Shown here in pieces: positions 49,046 to 57,848 of a stretch of DNA of 64,000 nt. The position numbers were made by a program, and so were the translations under genes. Origin of the DNA: Candidatus Calditenuaceae archaeon. Lineage in GTDB: Archaea > Thermoproteota > Nitrososphaeria_A > Caldarchaeales > Calditenuaceae. Location: positions 248,001 through 312,000 of the forward strand of contig JANXED010000001.1 in the NCBI GenBank assembly GCA_025058175.1. The letters are read 5' to 3'. The notes below the pieces were generated by a model that made no database searches, had not been told where the DNA came from, and saw only the letters and a list, made by a program, of their open reading frames with translations. Position 1 is the first letter of the stretch; each line of letters begins with the position of its first letter.

Positions 49046-49593
49046 ACGCCCCGACCCTGATCAAGGTTCTCTCCGCGGTGAGCCTGGCGTCCACGGCCCT
49101 TTTAGCCGTCTACGCTCTGGCGGTCTACGGGTCGCTCCCCGAGCTGGTCGCAATAGACTTCGACGCCGCAGGCAGGCCGACGAGGTACGCGCCGAAGTCC
49201 GAGCTCCTCACGGTACTCTACCTGCTGATCGGGGTCCTCGCGTCGGTCACGGCCCTCATCTCAGTGATCTCGCTCAAACGGCACGTCATCGTCGAGCGTT
49301 ACCCCTACCTCGTCAACCTTCCCGCGCTGGCGATTCTCCTGGGCAGGCTGCCTGAGCACCTCAGGAGGCCCTATGTCGACAGGGTCTTCCTTCCCCTCCC
49401 GGCGGTCGGCGTAGTCCTGAACGCGGCGGTCTTCTTCCCGCTGGTCCACATGGTTCTGGAGGCCGCCAGGACCGAGTACTTCCCTCCGTTTCCCGTGGTC
49501 GCTGTCGTGTTGGCCGTTTCGCTCTCTGTAGCCCCTGCCATGATATTTTATTATCGGCGAATTTACAGAGAACTGAAGACGGTGGTCACTTAA
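49042..49593 (+). CDS. DUF1648-like membrane protein
   Basis: A 183-residue membrane protein with about four segments. After the first segment comes GSLPELVAIDFDAAGRPTRY near residues 28-47, which fits the DUF1648 pattern (LP..V..HFD..G.P) found in SdpI-like immunity proteins. Other segments contain LLTVLYLLIGVLASVTALIS and PVVAVVLAVSLSVAPAMIF. It starts at TTG overlapping the stop of the upstream winged-helix gene, so the pair is coupled. SdpI proteins protect against a toxin and signal to a repressor; whether that applies here is open. It converges on a PAC2 gene with an eight-base overlap. Confidence 0.7.
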   Translation: MNAPTLIKVLSAVSLASTALLAVYALAVYGSLPELVAIDFDAAGRPTRYAPKSELLTVLYLLIGVLASVTALISVISLKRHVIVERYPYLVNLPALAILLGRLPEHLRRPYVDRVFLPLPAVGVVLNAAVFFPLVHMVLEAARTEYFPPFPVVAVVLAVSLSVAPAMIFYYRRIYRELKTVVT

Positions 49594-50362
49594 TATAGCC
49601 CGGAGGTGCCTCGAGCTCGAGGCCCTTAGGCATCCTAGACATGCTCGCGGCGGTCCTCCTCATCAGGTCCCTGAGCTGAAGCCTGATGGAATCGGACTGC
49701 TCGATAAGAGGCTGGACGTTGAAGTCGGTCCCAAAGACCCTGTTGATGAAGGCGATCACCTCGGCGGAGGCGCCGGGATCGGGGTACTGGAGGTGGGACT
49801 GGGCTAGGACCAGCACCACCTTGAGGCCGCGCTCCGTTCCAAGTTTGATCAGGGCCGCGTTGTGCCCTGTGATGAAGCCCATCTCGAAGGCCTCCGCCTG
49901 CCCCTTCCTCGTGAACTCCTCGGTGAGCTTGAGGTCGTTGGAGACGACGAAGACCCGTGGCCTCTCGATCTCGAGTCGGTTCGGCTCGGGGACGCCGCCG
50001 AGCGAGACCACTAGATCCGACGAGGCCTCGACCGCGTAGTCGACGATGCCCTTCGCTGTAGACCAGATAAGGTTAGGGAGGATCGGGATGTCGGAGTAGA
50101 CCACCGAGAAGGTCGGTCTTCCTCCCACGTCGACCCTGTACAGTCTCACCGGGTCCAGTATCCTGCCCTCCTGCACCACGACGACGGGCGGAGCCTCGTC
50201 GAGGTCTATGCTCCCCAGCAGGCTCGACTGGGAGTTCGCGACGATGTACGATGTCGCGATCGTCCCGACGAGGCCGACGTCCGGAAGCCCCACGATCGTC
50301 GGCGCGCCCTTGACAGCCTTACCCGTCAGCCTCAGCGCCACGGGTACCTCATCCCCTCTCAT
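49586..50362 (-). CDS. PAC2 family protein (proteasome-assembly-chaperone-like)
   Basis: A 258-residue PAC2-family protein. The N-terminal GAPTIVGLPDVGLVGTIATSYIV region (core GLPDVGLVGTIAT near residues 23-35) and the glycine-rich VVSLGGVPEPNR near 120 and FITGHNAALI near 163 are family features. Archaeal PAC2 proteins (PbaB and relatives) help proteasome alpha rings form or have ATP-linked chaperone activity. The stop of the ring-cleaving dioxygenase gene upstream overlaps its start by four bases, so they are coupled in translation, although no functional link is obvious. Confidence 0.86.
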   Translation of the reverse strand: MRGDEVPVALRLTGKAVKGAPTIVGLPDVGLVGTIATSYIVANSQSSLLGSIDLDEAPPVVVVQEGRILDPVRLYRVDVGGRPTFSVVYSDIPILPNLIWSTAKGIVDYAVEASSDLVVSLGGVPEPNRLEIERPRVFVVSNDLKLTEEFTRKGQAEAFEMGFITGHNAALIKLGTERGLKVVLVLAQSHLQYPDPGASAEVIAFINRVFGTDFNVQPLIEQSDSIRLQLRDLMRRTAASMSRMPKGLELEAPPGYIK

Positions 50363-51432
50363 TTCTTAAATGTATCAGGCCGACGGAGGTGCAGTGGGTA
50401 CGACTCCGGGTCCTCGGGGAGCGACGGGTAGTCGGGCGGCCACTTCGCCGGGTTCACCGAATCCAGCTGGGTCAGCGCCTCCTCGATCTCGCGCCTCCTC
50501 GGCTCGAGCCACGGCGGCAGGACCAACCTGGTCCCTAAGCTCTCCGGGGGCTCATCGACCGCGTATCCCGGACCCGCCGTGGCGACCTCGAGCAGGTTCC
50601 CCTCCGGGTCCCTAACGTAGAGCGACTTGAACCAGAACCTGTCCACAACGCCCGAGTTCGGTATTCGGACGGAGATCAATCTCCTCAAGATCGTCCGCTG
50701 GTCGCGCTCGTCCTCGACCGCGAACGCGACGTGGTGTATCGAGCCCCTCCCGACCAGACCGTAGTCGGCGTCGGGTTCGACGACGTAGTGCAGGTAGTCC
50801 CCGCGCTCATCGTCCGAGGCCACGAGGTAGAACCTGCCGCTCCGGTCCCTAGTCCTCTCCCAGCTGGTCACGCCTAGGAACTTCTCGTAGAACCTCTCGA
50901 CGACCTCTGGGTCCGTGGCGAGTATCGCGGCGTGGTCGAAGCTGATCAGCCTCATCGAGCCGCTGACCCCGTCCACGTCGACCCTTTCCGCCAAGAGCTC
51001 CCTCACGTAGTCGAAAGGGGCACCCTCTTTCGGTGCGACGAGCTCAATCTCCGCTCCGTCGGGATCGGTGAGGTAGACCGAGAACCCGTAGAACCTCTCG
51101 AAGGGCCCTTCTACCGGAACTCCCTTCCCTCTCAGCCACCAGTACCAGTCCCTGAGCGACTCGATGGAGACGACGCGGTAGGCGACGTGGTGCGGCGACC
51201 CGAGCCCGGGGTTCCCGAAGGGCAGGTGCGGCCACTCGAAGAAGGTGATCGTGCTCCCTACGGTCGATTCGGGGTTCGCGTAGAATGCGTGCCTGTGATA
51301 GACGTCGTCCTGATTGACCGAGAGCTTCACCCTTCTCAGCCCGAGGACGTCGACGTAGAACCTCGCGTTGACCGAGTAGTTGCCCGTGACCAGCGTGACG
51401 TGGTGCAGGCCCCTGATCTCCGACCCGCTCAC
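50359..51432 (-). CDS. Ring-cleaving dioxygenase-like VOC protein (MhqO/PcpA-like)
   Basis: A 357-residue protein with two vicinal-oxygen-chelate halves. Metal-ligand positions are visible: H in RGLHHVTLVTGNY near residue 10, H in GSPHHVAYRV, and E in LTDPDGAEIELVAP near 130 in the first half; SFDHAAIL, SIHHVAFAVED and VRDPEGNLLEVATAG near 300 in the second. It resembles hydroquinone-cleaving dioxygenases of the MhqO/PcpA group. Those need Fe(II) and cleave dihydroxybenzenes. The true substrate is unknown. The start is GTG at 51432. Confidence 0.84.
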   Translation of the reverse strand: MSGSEIRGLHHVTLVTGNYSVNARFYVDVLGLRRVKLSVNQDDVYHRHAFYANPESTVGSTITFFEWPHLPFGNPGLGSPHHVAYRVVSIESLRDWYWWLRGKGVPVEGPFERFYGFSVYLTDPDGAEIELVAPKEGAPFDYVRELLAERVDVDGVSGSMRLISFDHAAILATDPEVVERFYEKFLGVTSWERTRDRSGRFYLVASDDERGDYLHYVVEPDADYGLVGRGSIHHVAFAVEDERDQRTILRRLISVRIPNSGVVDRFWFKSLYVRDPEGNLLEVATAGPGYAVDEPPESLGTRLVLPPWLEPRRREIEEALTQLDSVNPAKWPPDYPSLPEDPESYPLHLRRPDTFKK

Positions 51433-51513
51433 CTATGCTATAACTGAGGACATGCTAATGAGTCTGCGCGGTCTTCCCGAAACGGTGAAGAGCGACTAAA
51501 GCTCACGTGGCGC

Positions 51514-52053
51514 GTGATCTACGAGGAGTACGTCGGCTACATGATGCTGGCGTGTGGGATGAGGGTCGGAGTCGCGGACCCGATCGGTGCCCTCTCGGAG
51601 CTCGAGCTTCCCGAGGGGGTTAGAGTCCAGCTCTACGACCCGCGCGCCGCGGCCTCGGAAAGGCAGATCGCCCTCGCCTTCCTCTGCGCTGTCGACTCCT
51701 TCCTGACTGGGACGAACAGAGCCAGGAGGATCGAGGTTGAAGTGCTGAGGTACCTCGCCTGCTCGACCCAGATAGAACAGGCCATCGCGAGGGCCGGCGT
51801 GAGGGAGGGCGCGAAGGAGGTGGGCGTGATGGTGATCGCAGAGAAGGGGCACGATCCGAAGCCCATCCTCGAGGAGGTCGTGAGGGCCTTGAGGGGCGAG
51901 CTGGCCCCCGAAATAGCCTTCCGCGCCGAGCCCCGCGAGCTGCTGGAGAGGCGCGGCTTGGACCCGAGGAGGGCCGACCGCTTGCCGTGGTCCGAGGGCG
52001 CGAGACGGGAGGAGCTCCTGTTGCTAGAGGAGATGGTCGCGTTGAGGCTCTGA
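51514..52053 (+). CDS. cgi121: KEOPS complex subunit Cgi121
   Basis: This small subunit binds the tRNA CCA end in the KEOPS complex, which makes t6A. The 179-residue protein has the family elements VQLYDPRAAASERQIALAF near residues 30-48, GTNRARRIEVEVLRYLACSTQI near 66-87 (core NRARRIEVEVLRYLA) and AIARAGVREGAKEVGVMVI. Archaeal Cgi121 typically contains these in this order. Sua5, in the same pathway, is encoded at 28468-29538. It starts with GTG; the C-terminal part after about residue 125 is longer than in most relatives and diverges. It converges on nuoD, whose stop is two bases away. Confidence 0.85.
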   Translation: MIYEEYVGYMMLACGMRVGVADPIGALSELELPEGVRVQLYDPRAAASERQIALAFLCAVDSFLTGTNRARRIEVEVLRYLACSTQIEQAIARAGVREGAKEVGVMVIAEKGHDPKPILEEVVRALRGELAPEIAFRAEPRELLERRGLDPRRADRLPWSEGARREELLLLEEMVALRL

Positions 52054-52055
52054 GG

Positions 52056-53276
52056 CTACCTGTCCCACTCGACGGGCCACATGTTGTGTGACCAGTAGAT
52101 CACCGGGATGTCCGCGATCCTCTTCCCCCTCGCGAGGTAGGGCACCAACAGCAGGTTCCTGAAGGAGGGCGTCATGATCCTGACCCTGTAGGGCCTGTCG
52201 GCCGCGTCCGATCTGACGTAGTAGGTCATCTCGCCGTGGGCCGCCTCAACCCTCGCGACCGCCTCGCCCGGCGGGACCCTCAGGTTGATCGGGTGCTGCT
52301 TGTTCTTCACTGGGCCTTCGGGCATCATCTCGACAGCCTGTCTGATGATCCTGACGCTCTGTAGCATCTCCTCGAAGGCGACCCAGGCCCTCGCGTAAGA
52401 GTCGCCCTCGGTCCTAACGGGCACCTCGAAGCTGAACTTGGAATAGGCGTCGTAGGGCTCGTCCACCCTGACGTCCCTCCTGAACCCAGACGCCCTGAGG
52501 CTGACCCCGACCGCGCCGAGCTCCGCGGCCATCTCCCTCGTCAGGACGCCAACTCCCCTGGTCCTGTCGATGAAGATCGAGTTCTCCAGCATCAGGTCCC
52601 TGTAGTTCTCGAGCCTCGCCTCGAGGAATTCCATCACCCTGAGGACGTACTTCGGGAAGTCGTCGGTCAGCTCGCCGTCCTTAGGAGACTTGCCGGTCGC
52701 GTCCCTATACCAGGCCCTGAACCTTTGGACAAGCTCGGTCGGGACCTTCTTCGGCAGGTCGTTCCTCACGCCTCCCGGGACGAAGTACGAGTGGGTGATC
52801 CTCTGGCCTCCGATGAACTGGACCAGGTCGACGATGAACTCCCGGTCGCCGAAGCACCATAGGAAGGGCGTCGTGAGTCCTAGGAAGACGCCGTAGAGCG
52901 CGAAGTAGTAGAAGTGCGAGCCTATCCTGTTCAGCTCAGCCACTAGGGGCCTGATGTACTTTGCCCTCTCAGGCGGCTCGACCCCCATCAACTTCTCGAC
53001 CGCGAGGCAGTAAGGGTAGACCATTCCGGCCGCGTCGAGGATCGCGGGCCTCTCGAGGTGTGGTATGTTCGTGATCCAGGTCTTGTACTCGCACATCTTC
53101 TCCTCTCCCCTGTGGACGAAGCCCGGGTCCGGGTCCAGATCGACGACCGTGTCGCCGATCACCCTAACGATCATCCTGAAGTGCCCCGTGCCCGGGTGCT
53201 GGGGGCCGTACGAGAAGACCAGCCCCTCGCCGGTTTCGAGGATCGAGATCTCCCTAACCTCGGTCTCGGCGGTCAT
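52056..53276 (-). CDS. nuoD: NADH-quinone oxidoreductase subunit D (complex I 49 kDa homologue)
   Basis: The peripheral-arm subunit that forms part of the quinone site of complex I or of the related Fpo enzyme. The 406-residue protein shows SYGPQHPGTGHFRM near residue 22 (HPGTGH quinone-site histidine region), DPGFVHRGEEKMCE near 51, NRIGSHFYYFALYG near 110, and RGVGVLTREMA near 240. The C-terminal [NiFe] cysteines of hydrogenases are absent, so it is not a hydrogenase. No other nuo genes are adjacent: Cgi121 lies on one side, the trp operon on the other. Partners must be elsewhere in the genome. The start is GTG or ATG in context of the ATG at 53276. Confidence 0.95.
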   Translation of the reverse strand: MTAETEVREISILETGEGLVFSYGPQHPGTGHFRMIVRVIGDTVVDLDPDPGFVHRGEEKMCEYKTWITNIPHLERPAILDAAGMVYPYCLAVEKLMGVEPPERAKYIRPLVAELNRIGSHFYYFALYGVFLGLTTPFLWCFGDREFIVDLVQFIGGQRITHSYFVPGGVRNDLPKKVPTELVQRFRAWYRDATGKSPKDGELTDDFPKYVLRVMEFLEARLENYRDLMLENSIFIDRTRGVGVLTREMAAELGAVGVSLRASGFRRDVRVDEPYDAYSKFSFEVPVRTEGDSYARAWVAFEEMLQSVRIIRQAVEMMPEGPVKNKQHPINLRVPPGEAVARVEAAHGEMTYYVRSDAADRPYRVRIMTPSFRNLLLVPYLARGKRIADIPVIYWSHNMWPVEWDR

Positions 53277-53403
53277 CGCTCACGCAGTGGCTCCCTGCGC
53301 TATAAGCGTAGGTCCTGACCTCTGCGGGTGGTCGATGCGCTCGAGGCCTCAGTGCGCCTCCGCGTCGAATAGTTGGGCCCGTCCCGGGACCTCTTGGGCA
53401 ACG

Positions 53404-53413
53404 TTGAAATAAC
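53404..53413 (+). promoter_or_regulatory. TATA-like element of the trp operon
   Basis: ttgaaataac lies about 30 bases before the GTG of trpE. No attenuator, leader peptide with tryptophans or terminator hairpin is seen, so transcription of the operon is probably controlled at the promoter. Confidence 0.45.
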
Positions 53414-53442
53414 GGCGAGGACGCGCAGGTCCGCAATGAACG

Positions 53443-54849
53443 GTGGTCGTCTTTGGACGGGAGCTGATTGACCCGTCCTTCTCCGTGAGGCGAGTCGACG
53501 AGCGGATCGACCTCCTCTCGCTGGTCTCGGTCCTGAGGTCGGAGTTCGAGGACGTGGCCTTCCTCGAGTCCGTGGAGGGGCCCTCGCCGCTGGCCGAGTA
53601 CAGCTTCCTCGCCTTTGACCCGGTCGCGGTGCTGGAGGTACCGGAGGGCATGGACCGCTCGAGGCTTTACGTCGACGGCGATTTGGTCGAGGAGTTCGAC
53701 GAACCGCTTGGCCACTTGAGGGACCTGATCGGGAGGGGGCTTCCGGCCGCTGCGACGCCGAGGCTCGCCGGAGGCGCGATCGGGTTCGTCTCGTACGACG
53801 CGGCCAGGATGTGGCACGAGTTTCACGGCCGGAGCGACGTGATGTCCGGGTTCCCCGCGATGCGTTTCGGCGTCTTCAGGTCGATAGTCGTCCACGACCA
53901 CAGGACCCGCGAGACCTACGTCTGCTCGGTCGGTCCCGAGGGGCCGGGGCCGGAGCTCCAGAGGGCTCTGAAGGAAGCGAGACGGCCGGACGCTCTTGAC
54001 GGTGAGGGGTTCAGGCACGAGGAGACGGGGACTTCGCTCTCGGAGGCCGAGTTCGTCGAGGCAGTGGTGGCGGCGAAGGAGTACATCTCCAGCGGTGACG
54101 TCTTCCAGGTCGTCCTCTCGAGGAGGGTGGACCTGAGGGTATCCGGCGACCTGATGCGGGTCTACGCGGCCCTGAGGAGGATAAACCCGTCGCCCTACAT
54201 GTTCCTCCTGAGGCTGGGTGACGTCGAGCTGGTCGGGTCGAGCCCCGAGATGCTGGTCCGCGTCGAGGGCGATAGGGTCACGACGTTCCCGATCGCGGGG
54301 ACGAGGAGGAGGCTTGAGGACCCGATGGCGGACTCGGCCTCGGATATGCAGCTGCTCTCCGACCAGAAGGAGCTCGCGGAGCACGTGATGCTGGTCGACC
54401 TCGCGAGGAACGACCTCGGCAGGGTCTGCAGGCCGGGGACCGTCAACGTCGCCGAGGCGATGAGGTTGGTGAAGTACAGCCACGTCAAGCACCTCGTCTC
54501 GAGGGTCGAGGGGTCCTTGAGGCAAGGCCTGGACTCGCTCGACGCGTTCGTCTCGGTCTTCCCCGCCGGGACGGTGTCGGGAGCTCCGAAGCTGAGGGCG
54601 ATGGAGGTCATCGACGAGCTCGAGCCGGTCGCGAGGGGGCCGTACGCGGGCGCGGTCGGATACGTCTCCTTCAACTGGTCCGCGGACTTCGCGATCGCGA
54701 TCAGGACCCTCTTCAGGATGAGGGACCAGGCGTTCATTCAGGCCGGCGCGGGCGTCGTCTGGGATTCGGTGCCGGAGAGGGAGTACGCGGAGACCGAGGC
54801 GAAACTCTCCGCCCTGAGGGCGGCCCTGATGGAGGCTGAGGGCGCGTGA
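53443..54849 (+). CDS. trpE: Anthranilate synthase component I
   Basis: It converts chorismate to anthranilate using ammonia from TrpG. The 468-residue protein has the conserved N-terminal tryptophan-feedback region (LLSLVSVLRSEFEDVAFLESVEG, core FLESVEG) and the chorismate domain: GDVFQVVLSRR near residue 220, NPSPYMFLLRLGDVELVGSSPE near 247 (core PYMFLLRLG), PIAGTRRR near 283, HVMLVDLARNDLGRVC near 315, and PAGTVSGAPKLRAME near 370. It is the first of seven overlapping trp genes. The start is GTG, and trpG begins on its stop codon (GTGA). Confidence 0.97.
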   Translation: MVVFGRELIDPSFSVRRVDERIDLLSLVSVLRSEFEDVAFLESVEGPSPLAEYSFLAFDPVAVLEVPEGMDRSRLYVDGDLVEEFDEPLGHLRDLIGRGLPAAATPRLAGGAIGFVSYDAARMWHEFHGRSDVMSGFPAMRFGVFRSIVVHDHRTRETYVCSVGPEGPGPELQRALKEARRPDALDGEGFRHEETGTSLSEAEFVEAVVAAKEYISSGDVFQVVLSRRVDLRVSGDLMRVYAALRRINPSPYMFLLRLGDVELVGSSPEMLVRVEGDRVTTFPIAGTRRRLEDPMADSASDMQLLSDQKELAEHVMLVDLARNDLGRVCRPGTVNVAEAMRLVKYSHVKHLVSRVEGSLRQGLDSLDAFVSVFPAGTVSGAPKLRAMEVIDELEPVARGPYAGAVGYVSFNWSADFAIAIRTLFRMRDQAFIQAGAGVVWDSVPEREYAETEAKLSALRAALMEAEGA

Positions 54850-55430
54850 GGGTCCTCATACTGGACAATTACGACTCCTTCGTCTGGAACCTGGCCGACT
54901 ACGTCGGGAAGCTGGGCGCGGAGCCGATAGTCATGAGGAGCACGAAGCTGACGCTGGAGGACGTCGAGTCGCTCGACCCGGAGCGGATCATCATATCGCC
55001 TGGACCCGGCCACCCGTCGGAGAGGAGGTTCACGGGCGTTTCGGCCGACGTGGTCCTGAGCCTCGGCAGGAGGGTTCCTGTTCTCGGCGTCTGCCTCGGG
55101 ATGCAGCTGATCGGGCACGCGTTGGGAGGGAGCGTCGTCAGGGCGAAGAGGGTCGTCCACGGGAAGGCCTCAAAGGTGACCCACGTTGGAGAGGGAGTCT
55201 TCAGAGGCCTCGAGAACCCGCTCACGGTCGGGAGGTATCACTCGCTGGTCGTGAGGGAGGAGGACCTGCCAAGAGAGCTGGAGGTGATCGCCCGGGACCT
55301 CGAGGACGGCGAGCTCATGGCCATCAGGCACAGGAGTTGGCCGCTCGTCGGGGTGCAGTTCCACCCTGAGTCGGTCCTCACGCCGAGGGGGATCGACCTG
55401 CTGAGGAACTTCCTCAGAGGTGAGCTGTGA
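54846..55430 (+). CDS. trpG: Anthranilate synthase component II (glutamine amidotransferase)
   Basis: A class I glutamine amidotransferase that supplies ammonia to TrpE. The 194-residue protein has ILDNYDSFVWNLADYV at the N-terminus, the oxyanion segment SPGPGHP near 55, the nucleophile C81 in LGVCLGMQLIGHALGG, and the catalytic histidine and glutamate in VGVQFHPESVLTP near 170. It starts on the stop of trpE (GTGA) and ends a few bases before or within trpD. Assignment to trp and not pab rests on its place in the operon. Confidence 0.96.
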   Translation: MRVLILDNYDSFVWNLADYVGKLGAEPIVMRSTKLTLEDVESLDPERIIISPGPGHPSERRFTGVSADVVLSLGRRVPVLGVCLGMQLIGHALGGSVVRAKRVVHGKASKVTHVGEGVFRGLENPLTVGRYHSLVVREEDLPRELEVIARDLEDGELMAIRHRSWPLVGVQFHPESVLTPRGIDLLRNFLRGEL

Positions 55431-55431
55431 C

Positions 55432-56469
55432 GTGATCGTCGAGGTCATCGCGAAGCTCGTCGAGGGGAGGTCTGTCGGTGCGGGGGAGGTCGCAGCGTGC
55501 GTCGAGGAGATGGCCGAGGGCATAGCGACTCCGTCGCAGGTCGCGGCCTTCCTCACGGCGATGAGGATGAGGGGTGAGTCACCGAAGCACCTGGCCGCGA
55601 TGGCTCGAGTCCTCAGGAGGAGGGCTGTGAGGGTCAGGACCGACGGCGGGGCGATCGACACCTGCGGGACTGGGGGCGACTCGGTCAAGACGGTGAACGC
55701 TAGCACGATCGCGGGGCTCGTCGTCGCAGCTGCCGGTGGCAAGGTCGCTAAACACGGCAACAGGTCCTTCACGGGGCACACGGGGAGCGCCGACCTGCTC
55801 GAGGAGCTGGGGGTCAACGTCGACGTAGGGCCGGACGTCGTCGAGAGGTGCGTCGAGGAGGCCGGGTTCGGGTTCATGTTCGCGCCCAGGTACCACCCCT
55901 CGTTCAAGGCCGTCGCCGCGGTGAGGAGGGAGATCGGGATAAGGACCGCCTTCAACCTGCTGGGGCCGCTGAGCAATCCAGCCGACGCGCGGAGGCACTC
56001 GATGGGCGTCTCGTCCAGGGAGCTCGTGACCGTGATGGCCGAGGCTTTGAGGCTGCTGGGCGTCGAGAGGGCTGCGGTCTTCCACGGGCTGAACGGCATC
56101 GACGAGGTCTCTCCCTGCTCTCCCACCGAGGTCTGCTGGGTCCTCGAGGACGGCGTCCGCTACACCAAGGTCATTCCGAAGGACTTCGGGCTGATCGGAA
56201 CTACCCTGGAGAGGCTGGTGGTGTCGTCGAGGGCCGAGGCCGTCCAGAGGGCGAAGAGGGTGGTGCTCGGAGAGGCCGCAAGGGACGACCCTGACGCACA
56301 GCTGGTCCTCTGTAACGCCTCGGTGGCTCTGGTGGTCGCGGGCCTTTCCGACGACCTCGGGCACGGAGCGGAGCTCGCGTGGGAGGTCCTCTCCTCCGGC
56401 GGGGTCGAGAGGGTCCTGAAAGAGGTCGTGAGGTTGACGGGCGGTGACGGTTCGAGGCTCGAGCGGTGA
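55432..56469 (+). CDS. trpD: Anthranilate phosphoribosyltransferase
   Basis: It transfers phosphoribose from PRPP to anthranilate. The 345-residue protein has DTCGTGGDSVKTVNASTIAG near residue 73, KVAKHGNRSFTGHTGSADLLEELG near 102 (core KHGNRSFTGHTGSAD) and RTAFNLLGPLSNPA near 165, all PRPP-site hallmarks. I used GTG 55432, with GAGGTGA just upstream; a GTG twelve bases earlier that overlaps the trpG stop is also possible. The stop overlaps trpC. Confidence 0.95.
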   Translation: MIVEVIAKLVEGRSVGAGEVAACVEEMAEGIATPSQVAAFLTAMRMRGESPKHLAAMARVLRRRAVRVRTDGGAIDTCGTGGDSVKTVNASTIAGLVVAAAGGKVAKHGNRSFTGHTGSADLLEELGVNVDVGPDVVERCVEEAGFGFMFAPRYHPSFKAVAAVRREIGIRTAFNLLGPLSNPADARRHSMGVSSRELVTVMAEALRLLGVERAAVFHGLNGIDEVSPCSPTEVCWVLEDGVRYTKVIPKDFGLIGTTLERLVVSSRAEAVQRAKRVVLGEAARDDPDAQLVLCNASVALVVAGLSDDLGHGAELAWEVLSSGGVERVLKEVVRLTGGDGSRLER

Positions 56470-56485
56470 GGGAGTTCCGTACCTG

Positions 56486-57241
56486 GTGAGGGCGTGCGAG
56501 GACGCCATGAGTCGGGTAAGGTCCGGATACTATTCGTCCGCGTGGGAGCTCGCGACGACGAGGAGGAGACTCCTGGACTCGTTGAGGAGCAGGGTCTCCG
56601 TGATCGCGGAGCTCAAGCCCAGGTCTCCGACCGCTGGGGAGATCAGGTCCGTCGACGACCCGAGAGCGCTGATCGCGAGGATGATCGAGGGCGGCGCCGA
56701 CGCCATCTCCGTCCTCACAGTTCCCGGCGACTTCGGCGGCAGACCCGAGTACCTGAGGGCAGCCTCAGAGTCCGGTGTAGCGACGCTGATGAAGGACTTC
56801 GTCGTCTCGAGGGCGCAGCTGGAGTTCGCCGCGAGGGCCGGCGCTAGCGCGGTCCTGCTGATCGCGAGGGCCTTCAGGTTGGGGCTCTGCGAGCTCGAGC
56901 TCAACGGGACGATCGGGGAGGCGCACGACCTCGGCCTCGAGGTCCTCGTAGAGGTCTACAGGTCAGATGACCTGGACTACGCTATCCGCACAGACGCGGA
57001 CCTCATCGGCGTCAACTCGAGGGACCTGGAGACGCTGGACCTGAACCCAGAGAGGGCAAGGGCGATCGTGGCCCAAGTGCCGGAGGGCGAGAGGTGGAGG
57101 ACGGTCATCGAGAGCGGCATAGGCTGCAGGTCAGACATCGAGCCCTTCCTCGAGATGGGAGTGAACAAGTTCCTCGTCGGGACCGCGGTCATGAGGGCAC
57201 AGGACCCCGCTTCGGCGATCAGGGCGATCAAGGGTGAGTGA
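56486..57241 (+). CDS. trpC: Indole-3-glycerol phosphate synthase
   Basis: It closes the indole ring. The (beta/alpha)8 protein has VIAELKPRSPTAGEIR near residue 38 (catalytic lysine), DAISVLTVPGDFGGRPEYL near 72, MKDFVVSRAQLEFAARAGA near 97, LEVLVEVYRSDDLDYA near 150, IGVNSRDLETLDLN near 172 and ESGIGCRSDI near 210. I chose GTG 56486, because family proteins begin shortly before this point; the frame is open to a GTG at 56444, overlapping the end of trpD. It is 251 residues from the chosen start. The stop overlaps trpF by eight bases at most. Confidence 0.94.
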   Translation: MRACEDAMSRVRSGYYSSAWELATTRRRLLDSLRSRVSVIAELKPRSPTAGEIRSVDDPRALIARMIEGGADAISVLTVPGDFGGRPEYLRAASESGVATLMKDFVVSRAQLEFAARAGASAVLLIARAFRLGLCELELNGTIGEAHDLGLEVLVEVYRSDDLDYAIRTDADLIGVNSRDLETLDLNPERARAIVAQVPEGERWRTVIESGIGCRSDIEPFLEMGVNKFLVGTAVMRAQDPASAIRAIKGE

Positions 57242-57848
57242 GGTGGCGCTCTTCGTGAAGGTCTGCGGTATCACGAGGCTCGAGGACTTGAGGGCCGTTG
57301 CTGAGGCGGGCGCGGACGCAATCGGGCTTGTCATAGGGTTCCCGAGCTCGCCGAGGAACCTGAGCCTCGAGGCCGCGAGGAGGATCGCGAGGGAGGCGAG
57401 GGGAGGGCCGTTCTCGATCGCCGTGCTGGAGGGCTCCGATCCGAAGCTCGTAGAGGACGTCTGCTCTGCCGTCGAGCCGTACGGTCTTCAGGTCTACGGC
57501 CCCGCGGACCCTGACTCCCTGAGGTCGTTGGGGGTGAGGTTCCTGATACGGCCAGTCGCACCAGAGGCCCGGGAGCTCCCTGAGGGCTTCGACGCGGTGC
57601 TGTTGGATCGGAGTCACGGGAAGGGGCTGCCGATCGACCTCGAGGTCGCCGCGGAGTTCGTGAGGAGGTCGAGTCTCCCCGTGATCCTCTCTGGAGGCCT
57701 GAACCCCTATAACGTCGCGGAGGTCGTCAGGAGGGTGAGGCCGTTCGGGGTCGACGCATCGTCCGGGCTCGAGTCGGCCCAGGGGGTCAAGGACTCCGCA
57801 AAGGTTAGGGCGTTCGTCGAGAGGGCGAGGAGGGCCCATGAAGGTTAG
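57234..57848 (+). CDS. trpF: Phosphoribosylanthranilate isomerase
   Basis: It catalyses the Amadori rearrangement before TrpC. The 204-residue barrel has [21 protein letters not shown] near residue 8 (catalytic cysteine), [19 protein letters not shown] near 29 and [15 protein letters not shown] near 151, [16 protein letters not shown] near 171 (catalytic aspartate). GTG 57234 overlaps the end of trpC; a second GTG nine bases later is equally plausible. The 3' end overlaps trpB by eleven bases. Confidence 0.95.
   Translation: MSEVALFVKVCGITRLEDLRAVAEAGADAIGLVIGFPSSPRNLSLEAARRIAREARGGPFSIAVLEGSDPKLVEDVCSAVEPYGLQVYGPADPDSLRSLGVRFLIRPVAPEARELPEGFDAVLLDRSHGKGLPIDLEVAAEFVRRSSLPVILSGGLNPYNVAEVVRRVRPFGVDASSGLESAQGVKDSAKVRAFVERARRAHEG

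Noticed and set aside
53254-54525. 423-codon frame antisense to trpE
   Set aside because: A shadow of the GC-rich trpE sequence with low-complexity composition.
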